Shown here: piece by piece, positions 50,050 to 60,007 of the stretch
How the letters are laid out: the number at the start of each line of letters is the position of its first letter
Numbering within the stretch: position 1 is the stretch's first letter
Source: Pseudomonas sp. CHM02
GTDB lineage: Bacteria; Pseudomonadota; Gammaproteobacteria; Pseudomonadales; Pseudomonadaceae
Assembly (NCBI RefSeq): GCF_000612585.1
Contig: NZ_JFCA01000011.1
Span: 62,001 to 126,000 of the forward strand
Reading direction: 5' to 3'
Length of the DNA stretch: 64,000 nucleotides
Notes under the pieces: model-generated
Databases searched by the model: none
What the model saw: the letters and a program-made list of their open reading frames with translations, nothing else
Told to the model about the DNA's origin: nothing
Translations under genes and position numbers: made by a program

Positions 50050-50976
<927 letters not shown>

Positions 50977-50993
50977 AAAGCTTACGCAAACCC

Positions 50994-51084
50994 CTGTGGG
51001 AGCTGGCTTGCCGGCGATAGCGGTGTACCCGTCAGCGGATAGGTTGCTGACCTACCGCCATCGCCGGCAAGCCAGCTCCCACAG
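50994..51084. repeat. REP pair (REPIN) after epsC
   Basis: CTGTGGGAGCTGGCTTGCCG at the left, CGGCAAGCCAGCTCCCACAG at the right. Confidence 0.85.
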
Positions 51085-51217
51085 GGTTGACCGTATTCCA
51101 AATTTCCCTCGCAATCGCTGAACGATTTGTCGTCCCCGCCCGTCATACCAGTCCTTGAGCTAGTGTAGGAATTACCTACCACTCAGCCCTGCGATTAGTC
51201 CCAGACCGCCTTCGTAT

Positions 51218-51247
51218 GTTTAACTTGAATGTTCGTTCAAGTTAAAC
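51218..51247. promoter_or_regulatory. BetI-like operator upstream of betT
   Basis: Perfect inverted repeat: GTTTAACTTGAA (51218-51229), six bases, then TTCAAGTTAAAC (51236-51247). BetI, the choline-responsive TetR-family repressor, binds a TTGAAC-like dyad before bet genes. The site is 91 bp before the betT ATG. Confidence 0.75.
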
Positions 51248-51338
51248 CGGTGGTTCGCTGCCCGCTCACAACAGGAGGCTTACCTTTGCTGAGTCCGTTA
51301 TTGACAGCCACATCCCCTGCCCTCGGGGTGCATCGTTT

Positions 51339-53339
51339 ATGAGTGCATCGTCCACCCCATCCAGCGGCCTGGTGCGCATGAATGCGCCCGTCTTCTACTT
51401 TGCCGCGACCTTCATCCTGCTGTTCGGCATCACTGTCATCGCTATCCCGCAACAGGCCGGCGCCTGGCTGCTGGCGGCGCAAAACTGGGCGGCCAATACG
51501 GTCGGCTGGTACTACATGCTGGCGATGACCCTGTATCTGGTCTTCGTGGTGGTCACCGCGCTATCGGGCTACGGCAAGATAAAACTCGGTGCCGACCACG
51601 ACGAGCCCGAATTCAGTTACCTGTCCTGGGCCGGGATGCTGTTCGCCGCAGGGATCAGTATCACGCTGTTCTTCTTCTGCGTGTCCGAGCCGCTGACGCA
51701 TCTGGTGCAACCGCCCCAGGGCGCGCCGATGAACGCTGATGCCGCGCGCCAGGCCATGCAGATCCTGTTTCTGCACTGGGGCCTGCACGGTTGGGGCGTG
51801 TTCGCCTTTGTCGGCATGGCCCTGGCGTACTTCGCCTACCGGCATAACCTGCCGCTGGCCTTGCGCTCGGCGCTGTACCCGCTGATCGGCAAGCGCATCA
51901 ATGGCCCCATCGGTTACGCAGTGGATGGCTTTGGCATCATCGCCACGGTGTTCGGCCTCGGCGCGGATATGGGCTTTGGCGTGCTGCACCTCAACTCCGG
52001 GCTGGATTACCTGTTTGGTGTCGCCCACACCCAGTGGATTCAGGTCGGTCTGATCACCCTGATGATGGGCGCGGCGATCCTGGTCGCCGTCTCCGGCGTC
52101 GACAAGGGCGTGCGGGTGATGTCCGACATCAACATGCTGCTGGCCTGCGCGCTGCTGCTGTTCGTGTTGTTCGCCGGGCCCACCCAGCATTTGCTCAATA
52201 CCTTGATCCAGAACATCGGTGACTACCTGGGCGCCTTGCCGACCAAGAGTTTCGATGTATACGCCTACGACAAGCCAAGCGACTGGCTGGGCGGCTGGAC
52301 GGTGTTCTACTGGGCCTGGTGGATCGCATGGTCGCCGTTCGTGGGGCTGTTCATCGCGCGTATTTCCCGTGGCCGCACCATCCGCGAGTTCGTGTTCGGC
52401 GTGCTGCTGATCCCGCTGGGTTTCACCCTGGCGTGGATGTCGATCTTCGGCAACAGCGCCATCGACCAGGTGCTCAACTACGGGTTGACCGCGCTCGGCC
52501 AGTCGGCCATCGATGACCCGTCGATGAGCCTGTACCTGCTGCTGGAAACCTACCCGTGGAGCAAGACTGTCATCGCAGTCACGGTGTTTATCAGCTTCGT
52601 GTTCTTCGTCACTTCGGCCGACTCCGGCACCGTGGTGCTGTCGACGTTGTCGTCCAAGGGCGGCAACGCCGACGAAGACGGGCCGAAGTGGCTGCGGGTG
52701 TTCTGGGGCGCGATGACCGCGCTGGTCACCAGTGCCTTGTTGTTCGCCGGCAGTATCGACTCGCTCAAGTCGGCGGTGGTGCTGACTTCGTTGCCGTTCT
52801 CGATGATCCTGCTGCTGATGATGTGGGGGCTGCACAAGGCGTTCTACCTCGAATCGCAGAAGCAGATCGCCCAACTGCACTCGCTGGCGCCGGTGTCGGG
52901 TTCACGCAAGGGCACAGGCGGCTGGCGCCAGCGCTTGAGCCAGGCCGTGCATTTCCCGTCACGGGATGAGGTCTACCGGTTCCTTGAGACCACGGTACGC
53001 CCGGCGATTGAAGAAGTGACGGCGGTGTTCGTCGAAAAAGGCCTCAGCGTCGTGACCCAGCCCGACCCGTCCAACGACAGCGTCAGCCTGGAGATCGGCC
53101 ACGGTGAGGAGCATCCGTTCGTTTACCAGGTGCAGATGCGCGGCTATTTCACGCCGTCATTTGCACGCGGTGGAATGGGGTCCAAGCAGCTCAACAACCG
53201 TCGCTACTACCGCGCGGAAGTGCACTTGAGCGAGGGCAGCCAGGACTACGATCTGGTCGGCTACACCAAGGAACAGATCATCAACGACATCCTCGACCAG
53301 TACGAGCGACACCTGCAGTTCCTGCACCTGGTGCGCTGA
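51339..53339 (+). CDS. betT: Choline transporter BetT (BCCT family)
   Basis: 666 residues with twelve membrane helices. BCCT hallmarks: SYLSWAGMLFAAGISITLFF, LHWGLHGWGVFAFVGMALAY, GFGIIATVFGLGADMGFGVL and the signature WTVFYWAWWIAWSPFVGLFI. A long hydrophilic C-terminal tail (about 500-666) is like that of E. coli BetT, which responds to osmotic stress. It imports choline for glycine betaine synthesis or catabolism. The preceding BetI-like operator supports choline control. No betIBA genes are in the window. Confidence 0.93.
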   Translation: MSASSTPSSGLVRMNAPVFYFAATFILLFGITVIAIPQQAGAWLLAAQNWAANTVGWYYMLAMTLYLVFVVVTALSGYGKIKLGADHDEPEFSYLSWAGMLFAAGISITLFFFCVSEPLTHLVQPPQGAPMNADAARQAMQILFLHWGLHGWGVFAFVGMALAYFAYRHNLPLALRSALYPLIGKRINGPIGYAVDGFGIIATVFGLGADMGFGVLHLNSGLDYLFGVAHTQWIQVGLITLMMGAAILVAVSGVDKGVRVMSDINMLLACALLLFVLFAGPTQHLLNTLIQNIGDYLGALPTKSFDVYAYDKPSDWLGGWTVFYWAWWIAWSPFVGLFIARISRGRTIREFVFGVLLIPLGFTLAWMSIFGNSAIDQVLNYGLTALGQSAIDDPSMSLYLLLETYPWSKTVIAVTVFISFVFFVTSADSGTVVLSTLSSKGGNADEDGPKWLRVFWGAMTALVTSALLFAGSIDSLKSAVVLTSLPFSMILLLMMWGLHKAFYLESQKQIAQLHSLAPVSGSRKGTGGWRQRLSQAVHFPSRDEVYRFLETTVRPAIEEVTAVFVEKGLSVVTQPDPSNDSVSLEIGHGEEHPFVYQVQMRGYFTPSFARGGMGSKQLNNRRYYRAEVHLSEGSQDYDLVGYTKEQIINDILDQYERHLQFLHLVR

Positions 53340-53342
53340 GGC

Positions 53343-53591
53343 TCAGGCCCTGATCGCAAGGGCCAGTACCATCATGGGGATGCCAAATACCACACCGCCG
53401 ATCACCAGCTCCGACACCAGGGGCTGGCCGGCGGTGACCACCCCCACTGCGCCGTTCACCACCGCCATCACCAGCCAAATCCCGACAAAGCTGCACGCGA
53501 CGGCGTGCCGGCTGATGCCCAGCTTTTGGCCGATGAACAGCATCAGCGCCAGCAGAACCAGACCGCAACTGACCACCACAAGGGTGTGCAT
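53343..53591 (-). CDS. Small membrane protein of unknown function
   Basis: 82 residues, with three hydrophobic segments (VVVSCGLVLLALMLFIG, AVACSFVGIWLVMAVVNGAV, LVIGGVVFGIPMMVLALAIR). Start ATG 53591 is preceded by GGAGA. It meets betT tail to tail with 3 bp between. No family recognised. Confidence 0.7.
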   Translation of the reverse strand: MHTLVVVSCGLVLLALMLFIGQKLGISRHAVACSFVGIWLVMAVVNGAVGVVTAGQPLVSELVIGGVVFGIPMMVLALAIRA

Positions 53592-53602
53592 GTGAGTGTC
53601 TC

Positions 53603-53704
53603 CTGTAGAAGCCGGCTTGCCGGCGATGGTCATCAACGATGATGCGGGGTGTCTGACACCCCGCAGCGATCTCAGGTTTTTCGCGAGCGAGCTCGCTCCT
53701 ACAA
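53603..53704. repeat. Two single REP-like elements around a GC-rich palindrome
   Basis: A REP core CTGTAGAAGCCGGCTTGCCG (53603-53622) is followed by a perfect palindrome TGCGGGGTGTC-T-GACACCCCGCA (53643-53665) and by TTTTTCGCGAGCGAGCTCGC then TCCTACAAGG (53677-53706). The last one supplies the stop codon (TAG) of the SDR gene. No T-run follows the palindrome on the minus strand; a run of five T occurs on the plus strand. Confidence 0.6.
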
Positions 53705-54595
53705 GGACTTTGGTTTGAGCAAGTCCTGCAAGCCGATTTTCCAGAACATTTCCGCCCGCACTCGATCCGCCACGCCGTTGACCACTTCGCAGCCATCTTC
53801 GGAAGGGTCGATATGGCGACGAAACGGGCGGGTGCCGAAGGGCAGGTCGACGATCTCGACAATGGCCCTGGCCACTTCAGCCACGTCCGCGTCCGCAGGT
53901 TCCAGGGCCGCCAGGCCTTGCAGCGCAGCGTCGGCCACACCGGCATAGGGGCCGTCGTTGTACGCACTTGCGCGCGCCTGGTCCGCAGGTTTGCCGGAGT
54001 GGGCAAAGTGGTTGGTGCCCTTGGTGAACGCGCCGGGCACGATGATCGACGTTTCGATGCCCCAGCGGCTCAGCTCGCTGGCGTAGGACACCGCCAGGGA
54101 GTCCATCGCCGCCTTGGCCGCGAAGTACGGTGCAAGAAACGGCGGTGTACCGCCGCGAGCACTGCTGGACGAGACCCACAGCACCAGGCCTTTGCCCTGC
54201 TTGCGCAAGTACGGCAGCGCCGCACGGTTGACCCGTTGGGTGCTCAGTACGTTGATGTCGTAGAGCTGGGCGAACTGCTCGGCGGTGAAGGCTTCGGCCG
54301 GGCCGAAGGACATATGCCCGGCGTTGTGGATGATCACATCCAGCCGCCCGCAGTCGGCGATGATTGCGGCGACGCCGGCTTCCACCGAATCGCTGGAGGC
54401 CACATCCAGCTCGATGCTGCGCAGGTCCACCTGGTTCTCCTCGGCATAACGCTGTACCGCGGCCACCTGCGGCGCATTGCGCCCCAGGGTTTCACGCATG
54501 CTGGCGTACACCGTGTGGCCGGCGTCGGCCAGGGCACGGGCGGTGAGGGCGCCGAAACCACTGGACGCACCAGTAATCAGGATGATCGACTTCAT
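53699..54595 (-). CDS. Short-chain dehydrogenase/reductase (1)
   Basis: 298 residues. NAD(P)-binding TGASSGFGALTARALADAGH near the N-terminus, the NNAG-like IIHNAGHMSF, and the catalytic Ser..Tyr-x-x-x-Lys in SSSSARGGTPPFLAPYFAAK. The substrate is unknown. GGAGG lies before ATG 54595. It is followed upstream by a second SDR on the same strand with a 30-bp gap, so they are probably one operon. The stop codon lies inside a REP-like repeat. Confidence 0.88.
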   Translation of the reverse strand: MKSIILITGASSGFGALTARALADAGHTVYASMRETLGRNAPQVAAVQRYAEENQVDLRSIELDVASSDSVEAGVAAIIADCGRLDVIIHNAGHMSFGPAEAFTAEQFAQLYDINVLSTQRVNRAALPYLRKQGKGLVLWVSSSSARGGTPPFLAPYFAAKAAMDSLAVSYASELSRWGIETSIIVPGAFTKGTNHFAHSGKPADQARASAYNDGPYAGVADAALQGLAALEPADADVAEVARAIVEIVDLPFGTRPFRRHIDPSEDGCEVVNGVADRVRAEMFWKIGLQDLLKPKSL

Positions 54596-54625
54596 GCTGT
54601 TGTCCTCCGCAAATTCAAGTGGGAT

Positions 54626-55357
54626 TCAGACCAGCCCGCCATTGGCGCGCAGGATTTGCCCGTTCACCCAGCCACCGGCCGGGCTCACCAAAAACGACAC
54701 CACGCCGGCGATATCTTCTGGTTGCCCAAGACGTTCCAGCGGCGGCATCTTGGCCATGCCCTGAATCTGTTCTTCGCTCTTGCCGTGCAAAAACAACTCG
54801 GTGGCGACCGGCCCTGGGGCCACGGCATTGACGGTGATGCGGCGCCCGCGCATTTCCTTGGCGAACACTTGGGTCAGGGACTCAACCGCCGCCTTGCTGG
54901 CGATGTACACCGCGTAGCCGGGGAAGTTGAGGCCGACGGTGCTGCTGGAGAAGTTGACGATGCGCCCGCCGTCGTTCAGGCGGGTGGCGGCTTCGCGCAG
55001 GGCGTTGAAGGTGCCGCGGGTGTGGATGTCGAAGTTCTGGTTGTAGAGCTCATCGCTGTGCTGGGCCAGGGGCAGTGTCTTGAGGATGCCGGCGTTGTTG
55101 ATCAGCACATCGACCTTGCCCAGCTGGGCTTCGGTCTCGTCGAACAGGCGCTTGATGTCGGCGGGTTTGGCGACGTCGCCCTGGATCGCTATGGCTTGGT
55201 GGCCGGCCTGGCGCAGTTCGACCACCAGCTTCGACGCCTCGGTGGCGCTGCTGGCGTAGTTGATCGCCACGGCGTAACCGTCGGCGGCGAGTTGTTTGGC
55301 GATGACGGCGCCGATGCCACGGGAGGCGCCGGTGATGATTGCGACTTGGGTGGTCAT
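54626..55357 (-). CDS. Short-chain dehydrogenase/reductase (2)
   Basis: 243 residues. TGASRGIGAVIAKQLAADGY (NAD(P) site), VLINNAGIL, and the active-site SSSTVGLNFPGYAVYIASK. A FabG-like length and the end NGQILRANGGLV. The substrate is unknown. Start at MTTQVAIITG with AAGGAA upstream; a longer frame running through the LysR gene on the opposite strand is rejected. Divergent from the LysR gene. Confidence 0.88.
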   Translation of the reverse strand: MTTQVAIITGASRGIGAVIAKQLAADGYAVAINYASSATEASKLVVELRQAGHQAIAIQGDVAKPADIKRLFDETEAQLGKVDVLINNAGILKTLPLAQHSDELYNQNFDIHTRGTFNALREAATRLNDGGRIVNFSSSTVGLNFPGYAVYIASKAAVESLTQVFAKEMRGRRITVNAVAPGPVATELFLHGKSEEQIQGMAKMPPLERLGQPEDIAGVVSFLVSPAGGWVNGQILRANGGLV

Positions 55358-55477
55358 GATCAGGGTTCCTTGCAGTGGGTGTGAAAGCAGATTCACATGT
55401 TTACCCAGGTCGATAAATGCGCCAGAGTTGCCTTGACTGTTCAATAATCGCCAACAATCAGGCAGTAGGAGTGCAGC

Positions 55478-56368
55478 GTGGATCAAGTCAAGGCCATGAA
55501 GGTTTTCGTGCGTATTTACGAGCGTTCCAGCTTCACGCTCGCGGCCGATGACTTGAATCTGCCCCGGGCCACCCTGACCCACACCCTCAACCAATTCGAA
55601 GCCTGGCTGGGCACGCGCTTGCTGGAGCGCAGCACCCGTCGCGTGCGCCCAACCCTCGATGGCGAGGCGTATTACCAACGCTGCGTGCAGTTGCTGGCGG
55701 AGCTGGAAGAGGCCGAACTGGCGTTTCGCACCGTGGCGCCCAAGGGACGTTTGCGCGTGGATTTGCACGGCACCCTGGCCAAATATTTTGTGGTGCCGGC
55801 GCTGCCGCAATTCATGGCGCGTTACCCGGACATCGAGCTGTCCATCAGCGAGGCGGATCGGTTTGTCGACCTGATCGCCGAAGGCGTGGACTGCGTGCTG
55901 CGTGCGGGCACGCTGGGCGACTCAGCGTTGATCGGTCGACGCGTCGCCAACCTGCGCCAAGTGACCTGCGCAAGCCCCGCCTACCTGCGCAAATACGGCG
56001 AACCCAAAAGTCTGGTCGAGTTGAGTGAGCACCGTGCGGTGAACTACGTTTCGCGCACCACGGCGAAGCTGTTTCCGTTCGAATTCATGGTGAATGGCGA
56101 GCTGCAGGAAGTGACTATCAAGGGTGCGCTGTCGGTGTTCGGCGCGGAGATTTATTCCGCCAGTGCGGTGGCCGGATTGGGGATTATCCAGTGCCCGCAT
56201 TACCGCATGGCCGAGTTGATCGAGCAGGGCGTGATGCGCGAAATCCTCCACGAAACACCGCCACCCTTGATGCCGGTGTCGGTGCTTTACCCGCACAACC
56301 GACACATGTCGCCAAGGGTGCGCGTGTTCGTCGACTGGCTCGCCGAAATTTTCGAAAACGCCCGCTAA
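55478..56368 (+). CDS. LysR family transcriptional regulator
   Basis: 296 residues, starting with GTG 55478 (AGGAG 7 bp before). HTH MDQVKAMKVFVRIYERSSFT / LPRATLTHTLNQFEAWLG and a LysR effector domain of the CrgA/PecT-like group (DLIAEGVDCVLRAGTLGDSA). Divergent from the SDR pair, which it probably regulates. Porin gene 140 bp downstream. Confidence 0.87.
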   Translation: MDQVKAMKVFVRIYERSSFTLAADDLNLPRATLTHTLNQFEAWLGTRLLERSTRRVRPTLDGEAYYQRCVQLLAELEEAELAFRTVAPKGRLRVDLHGTLAKYFVVPALPQFMARYPDIELSISEADRFVDLIAEGVDCVLRAGTLGDSALIGRRVANLRQVTCASPAYLRKYGEPKSLVELSEHRAVNYVSRTTAKLFPFEFMVNGELQEVTIKGALSVFGAEIYSASAVAGLGIIQCPHYRMAELIEQGVMREILHETPPPLMPVSVLYPHNRHMSPRVRVFVDWLAEIFENAR

Positions 56369-56508
56369 GCCGCGGATTAGAAGGGTTTCTTAAATTTAAT
56401 TTCATCCGTCCATGCCGCGATTTGACGCGTAACTGTCATCTGGCCACTGCGTAATTGTGTGAAGCGTTTGACGCTTTCATTTCAGAACAGTGACGGAGAC
56501 AGGTACCA

Positions 56509-57858
56509 ATGAAGACGTTATTAAGCCCCATGGTGGGTGTCGCCGTGGCGAGCTTTATGCTGTCCGCCCATGCCGATTTCATCGATGACAGCCATGCCGA
56601 TGTGACCCTGCTCAATCGCTATCTCAACCAGCAGGGGCGTGATGTGGTGAACAGCAACGCCAAGGCTCACAGCATTCGCGATTGGGGCCAGGGGTTCGAG
56701 TTCAACTTCAAGTCTGGCTACACCGAGGGGCCAGTGGGTTTTGGCCTGGATCTGCAGGCGTTCTATGGGTTGAAACTGGACTCGGGTGGCGACCTCAATG
56801 ACAAGGATCACCAGGGCCGTTACCCCGGCAGCATGTTCCCGCTGGACAACGGCAAGTCCGCCGACCAGTTCGGCGTGCTGAGCCCGACGTTCAAGATGCG
56901 GTTTGCCAAGGATGAGCTGCGCGTCGGTACGCTCTACGGCAACAACCCGGTGCTGGCCAACACCGATGGGCGCCTGTACCAGCAGACCAATACCGGTGTG
57001 CAACTGGTGTCCAAGGACCTCAGCGACTTCACCTTCACCGGCGGCGACATCTTCAAGACCAAGATCCGCAACGAAACCGGCGACCAGGGCATGATCACCG
57101 CCGGCGGTACCAAAGAGAGTGATCGCTTCCTGTTCGGCGGTGCGGACTACACCGGCATCCAGAACACCACGGTCAGCCTCTGGTATTCCAACCTTGAGGA
57201 TTACTACCAGCAGTTTTTCCTCGGCGCCAAGCGACATGACGCCTTGTCTGTGGGCGCCATCGACACCGACGTGCGCGTGTTCCGCAGCGTGGGCGTGGGC
57301 GGCAACGCCGATGGCGATAAAGACTTCGCGGCGGCGGGTCTCTACGGTGATGGCGCGGGCAAGGGCCGCATCAACCAGACCACCGCCAGCTTGCTTGAGA
57401 GCTACAGCCTGGACGGCCACACCGTCGGCCTGGGTATCCAGAAGAACAGTGGCGACAGCGACTTTCCGTACCTGGATTCCGGCCTGAACAGCGGCGACAA
57501 CCGCCAGGGCCCAGGCTCAGGTGCCGACACCCCGGCACTGACCAACATGCAGTTGAACAAATTCCAGCATGCCGGCGAGCGCACCTGGCTGGCGCAGTAC
57601 AAATATGACTTCGGCAAACTCGGCCTCACCGGCCTGACGTTCTCTGCCGCCTACGCCCATGGCGATGACATCCGCACGGCGCAGGGCACCACCAGCGAAT
57701 GGGAGCGTAACGTCGCCGTGGCCTATCAAGTGCCCACCGGCACCCTCAAAGGCCTCGGGGTGACCTGGAAAAACGCCCACGCCAGCCCGGACATCACCGG
57801 CGCCACCGTGCAAGATGAAAACCGCTTTTATGTCAGCTATGTCGTTCCACTCTGGTAG
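56509..57858 (+). CDS. OprD family outer-membrane porin
   Basis: 449 residues. Signal peptide (VGVAVASFMLSAHA) and then FIDDSHADVTLLNRYLNQQG, the usual OprD beginning. YTEGPVGFGLDLQAFYGLKL and repeated beta strands follow, ending in VSYVVPLW with a terminal aromatic residue. OprD porins take up basic amino acids, carboxylates or small aromatics; the substrate here is unknown. GGAGACAGG precedes ATG 56509. A strong terminator follows. Confidence 0.92.
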   Translation: MKTLLSPMVGVAVASFMLSAHADFIDDSHADVTLLNRYLNQQGRDVVNSNAKAHSIRDWGQGFEFNFKSGYTEGPVGFGLDLQAFYGLKLDSGGDLNDKDHQGRYPGSMFPLDNGKSADQFGVLSPTFKMRFAKDELRVGTLYGNNPVLANTDGRLYQQTNTGVQLVSKDLSDFTFTGGDIFKTKIRNETGDQGMITAGGTKESDRFLFGGADYTGIQNTTVSLWYSNLEDYYQQFFLGAKRHDALSVGAIDTDVRVFRSVGVGGNADGDKDFAAAGLYGDGAGKGRINQTTASLLESYSLDGHTVGLGIQKNSGDSDFPYLDSGLNSGDNRQGPGSGADTPALTNMQLNKFQHAGERTWLAQYKYDFGKLGLTGLTFSAAYAHGDDIRTAQGTTSEWERNVAVAYQVPTGTLKGLGVTWKNAHASPDITGATVQDENRFYVSYVVPLW

Positions 57859-57907
57859 GAAATTGCTGTAAAACGGAAAGGCAGACTTAAGCGATTCAGC
57901 TGGTTAA

Positions 57908-57943
57908 AAGGCCTGGGAATATCGTTATTCCCAGGCCTTATTT
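57908..57943 (+). terminator. Rho-independent terminator after the porin gene
   Basis: AAGGCCTGGGAAT (57908-57920) pairs perfectly with ATTCCCAGGCCTT (57927-57939), 6-base loop, then TATTTG. A 13-bp stem, the strongest terminator in the window. Confidence 0.85.
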
Positions 57944-57966
57944 GCCTACGTCCAAGAGAGGATTCG

Positions 57967-59004
57967 ATGACTTACATTGCTGCCGAAAACCGCTATGAAT
58001 CTATCCCGTATCGCCGCGTAGGCCGCAGTGGGTTGGTGCTGCCTGCACTGTCCCTGGGCCTGTGGCACAACTTTGGCGACAGCACCCCGATCGACACCCA
58101 GCGTGCCCTGCTGCGCACCGCGTTCGACCTGGGGATCAACCACTTCGACCTGGCCAACAATTACGGCCCGCCGTACGGCAGCGCCGAGATCAACTTCGGC
58201 CGTTTGCTGCGCGAAGATTTCAAGCACTACCGCGACGAACTGATCATCTCCAGCAAGGCCGGCTGGGACATGTGGCCCGGCCCCTACGGCCAGGGCGGCG
58301 GTTCGCGCAAATACGTGCTGGCCAGCCTCGACCAGAGCCTGCAACGCCTGGGTGTCGACTATGTGGATATTTTCTACTCCCACCGCTTTGACCCGGACAC
58401 CCCACTGGAAGAAACCGCCAGCGCCCTGGCCACCGCTGTGCAACAGGGCAAGGCGTTGTACATCGGTATCTCGTCGTACTCGGGCGTAAAAACCCGCGAA
58501 ATCGCCGCCCTGCTCAAAGAGTGGAAAGTGCCGCTGCTGATCCACCAGCCGGCCTATAACCTGCTTAACCGCTGGGTGGAAAAAGACCTGTTGGACACCA
58601 CCGAAGAACTCGGTGCCGGGGTGATTGCCTTTACACCGCTGGCCCAAGGGCTGCTCACCGACAAATACCTCAACGGCGTACCGGCGGATGCACGGGTCAA
58701 TCGTCCGGGCGGTGGTTCGCTGCAGGCCAAGCACCTGTCCGAAGAAAACATCGCCCACGTGCGTGCGTTGAATGAAATCGCCCAGCGTCGCGGCCAGAGC
58801 CTGGCGCAACTGGCGTTGGCCTGGACCCTGCGTGATCCACGGGTGACCAGTGCACTGATCGGTGCAAGCCGGCCGGAGCAGATCATCGAGAACGTCGGCG
58901 CGTTGAAGAACCTGAGCTTCAGCGCCGAAGAACTGGCGGAGATTGATCGGTTTGCCCAGGAAGGCGGCATCAACCTGTGGGAAAAACCATCCACGGCTGA
59001 ATAA
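57967..59004 (+). CDS. yghZ: Aldo-keto reductase, YghZ/L-glyceraldehyde-3-phosphate reductase type
   Basis: 345 residues, close to E. coli YghZ over its length: LVLPALSLGLWHNFGDSTPI, NHFDLANNYGPPYGSAEINF (catalytic Asp and Tyr), SKAGWDMWPGPYGQGG, YVDIFYSHRFDPDTPLEETA and FTPLAQGLLTDKYLNGVP. The NADPH-dependent enzyme detoxifies aldehydes such as methylglyoxal or L-glyceraldehyde 3-phosphate. Single gene between a terminator and an inverted repeat. AGAGAGG precedes ATG 57967. Confidence 0.92.
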   Translation: MTYIAAENRYESIPYRRVGRSGLVLPALSLGLWHNFGDSTPIDTQRALLRTAFDLGINHFDLANNYGPPYGSAEINFGRLLREDFKHYRDELIISSKAGWDMWPGPYGQGGGSRKYVLASLDQSLQRLGVDYVDIFYSHRFDPDTPLEETASALATAVQQGKALYIGISSYSGVKTREIAALLKEWKVPLLIHQPAYNLLNRWVEKDLLDTTEELGAGVIAFTPLAQGLLTDKYLNGVPADARVNRPGGGSLQAKHLSEENIAHVRALNEIAQRRGQSLAQLALAWTLRDPRVTSALIGASRPEQIIENVGALKNLSFSAEELAEIDRFAQEGGINLWEKPSTAE

Positions 59005-59027
59005 CCCGACACCCTCCATCAAAATGC

Positions 59028-59149
59028 GGGAGCGAGCTTGCTGTGGTGAGCAGGCTTGCCCTGCGCTGGGCTGCGAAGCAGCCCTATTAGATCTGCGGTG
59101 CACCCGTCGGGGGACAAGCCCCACTCACCACAGCAAGCCCGCTCCTACA
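59028..59149. repeat. Long imperfect inverted repeat, REP-related but different core
   Basis: GGGAGCGAGCTTGCTGTGGT then GAG on the left, CTCACCACAGCAAGCCCGCT then CC on the right, 122 bp in all, with a GGGCTGCGAAGCAGCCC hairpin (59079-59095) inside. The core GCTTGCTGTGGTGAG differs from the other REPs. It lies between convergent ends of the reductase and tauD genes. Confidence 0.65.
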
Positions 59150-59159
59150 GTTCGGGGAT

Positions 59160-59996
59160 TTAGAAGGGGACGTCGCCCAAGATGGTCGCGCGATGCATCA
59201 CCCGCCGCTGCGGCCGGTAGTCGTCCACCGCGTAATGCTGCGTCACGCGGTTATCCCAGAACGCCACGTCATTTTCCTGCCAGCGCCAGCGGATGGTGAA
59301 TTCCGGACGTGTCGCGTGGGCGAACAAGAGCTTCAGGATCGCTTCATTCTCCGCCGGCTCAAGCTCATTGATCTTGGTGGTAAACCCATCACTTACGAAC
59401 AGCGACTTGCGCCCACTCACCGGATGCGTACGCACCACCGGGTGCGAAAGCGGCGGGTTCTTCTTGCGGGTTTCTTCCCAGCGCGCCAGGTCTTCGGCGG
59501 TGTTGCCAAAGCGCTCCAGCGGGAAGGACTTGGTGAAGTCATGGGTCGCCGTCAGCCCGTCGAGCAAGCGTTTCAACGGCTCGGACAGTGCTTCATACGC
59601 GGCAATGCCACTAGCCCACAGCGTGTCACCGCCAAACGCCGGCAGCAGCTTGGCGCTGAGCACCGCGCCGAGCGCCGGGGTGGGCAGGAAGGTCACGTCG
59701 GTGTGCCATACCGCGTTGTCGCGCACGTCGGTGACGGCGGTGTCGAGGATCAGCACTTCGGGCTGTTCCGGCACATTGGGGTAGATCGGGTGGATATGCA
59801 GGTCACCGAAGTTCGCCGCGAACCGCGCCTGTTGTTGCGGGTTGATGGCTTGGCCGCGGAAGAACAGCACCGAGTGCGTGAGCAACGCCTGCTCGATGGC
59901 GTCGCGCTGTTCGAGGTTCAGCGGCTGGGTAATATCGACGCCACTGATCTGGGCGCCCAGGGCGGTGCTTAATGGTGTAACGGTCAGGCTGCTCAT
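59160..59996 (-). CDS. tauD: Taurine dioxygenase TauD
   Basis: 278 residues. The iron triad is His98 and Asp100 ([10 protein letters not shown]) and His254 ([10 protein letters not shown]), and the 2-oxoglutarate Arg lies near the C-terminus ([12 protein letters not shown]). TauD oxidises taurine to aminoacetaldehyde and sulfite. Start MSSLTVTP 11 bp after the tauC stop. Last gene of tauABCD. Confidence 0.94.
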   Translation of the reverse strand: MSSLTVTPLSTALGAQISGVDITQPLNLEQRDAIEQALLTHSVLFFRGQAINPQQQARFAANFGDLHIHPIYPNVPEQPEVLILDTAVTDVRDNAVWHTDVTFLPTPALGAVLSAKLLPAFGGDTLWASGIAAYEALSEPLKRLLDGLTATHDFTKSFPLERFGNTAEDLARWEETRKKNPPLSHPVVRTHPVSGRKSLFVSDGFTTKINELEPAENEAILKLLFAHATRPEFTIRWRWQENDVAFWDNRVTQHYAVDDYRPQRRVMHRATILGDVPF

Positions 59997-60007
59997 GCTG
60001 TTCTCAC

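Larger units (their letters stand above)
50977..51338. other. Gene-free interval between epsC and betT
   Basis: 362 bp. It holds a REP pair (50994-51084), an inverted repeat GTAGGAATTACCTAC (51165-51179) and the BetI-like palindrome (51218-51247). The betT promoter must lie near the latter two. No other gene is visible. Confidence 0.65.

Noticed and set aside
55358..55810. Upstream extension of the second SDR frame across the LysR gene
   Set aside because: The extra residues are antisense to the LysR HTH. The SDR family start and a ribosome site are at 55357.
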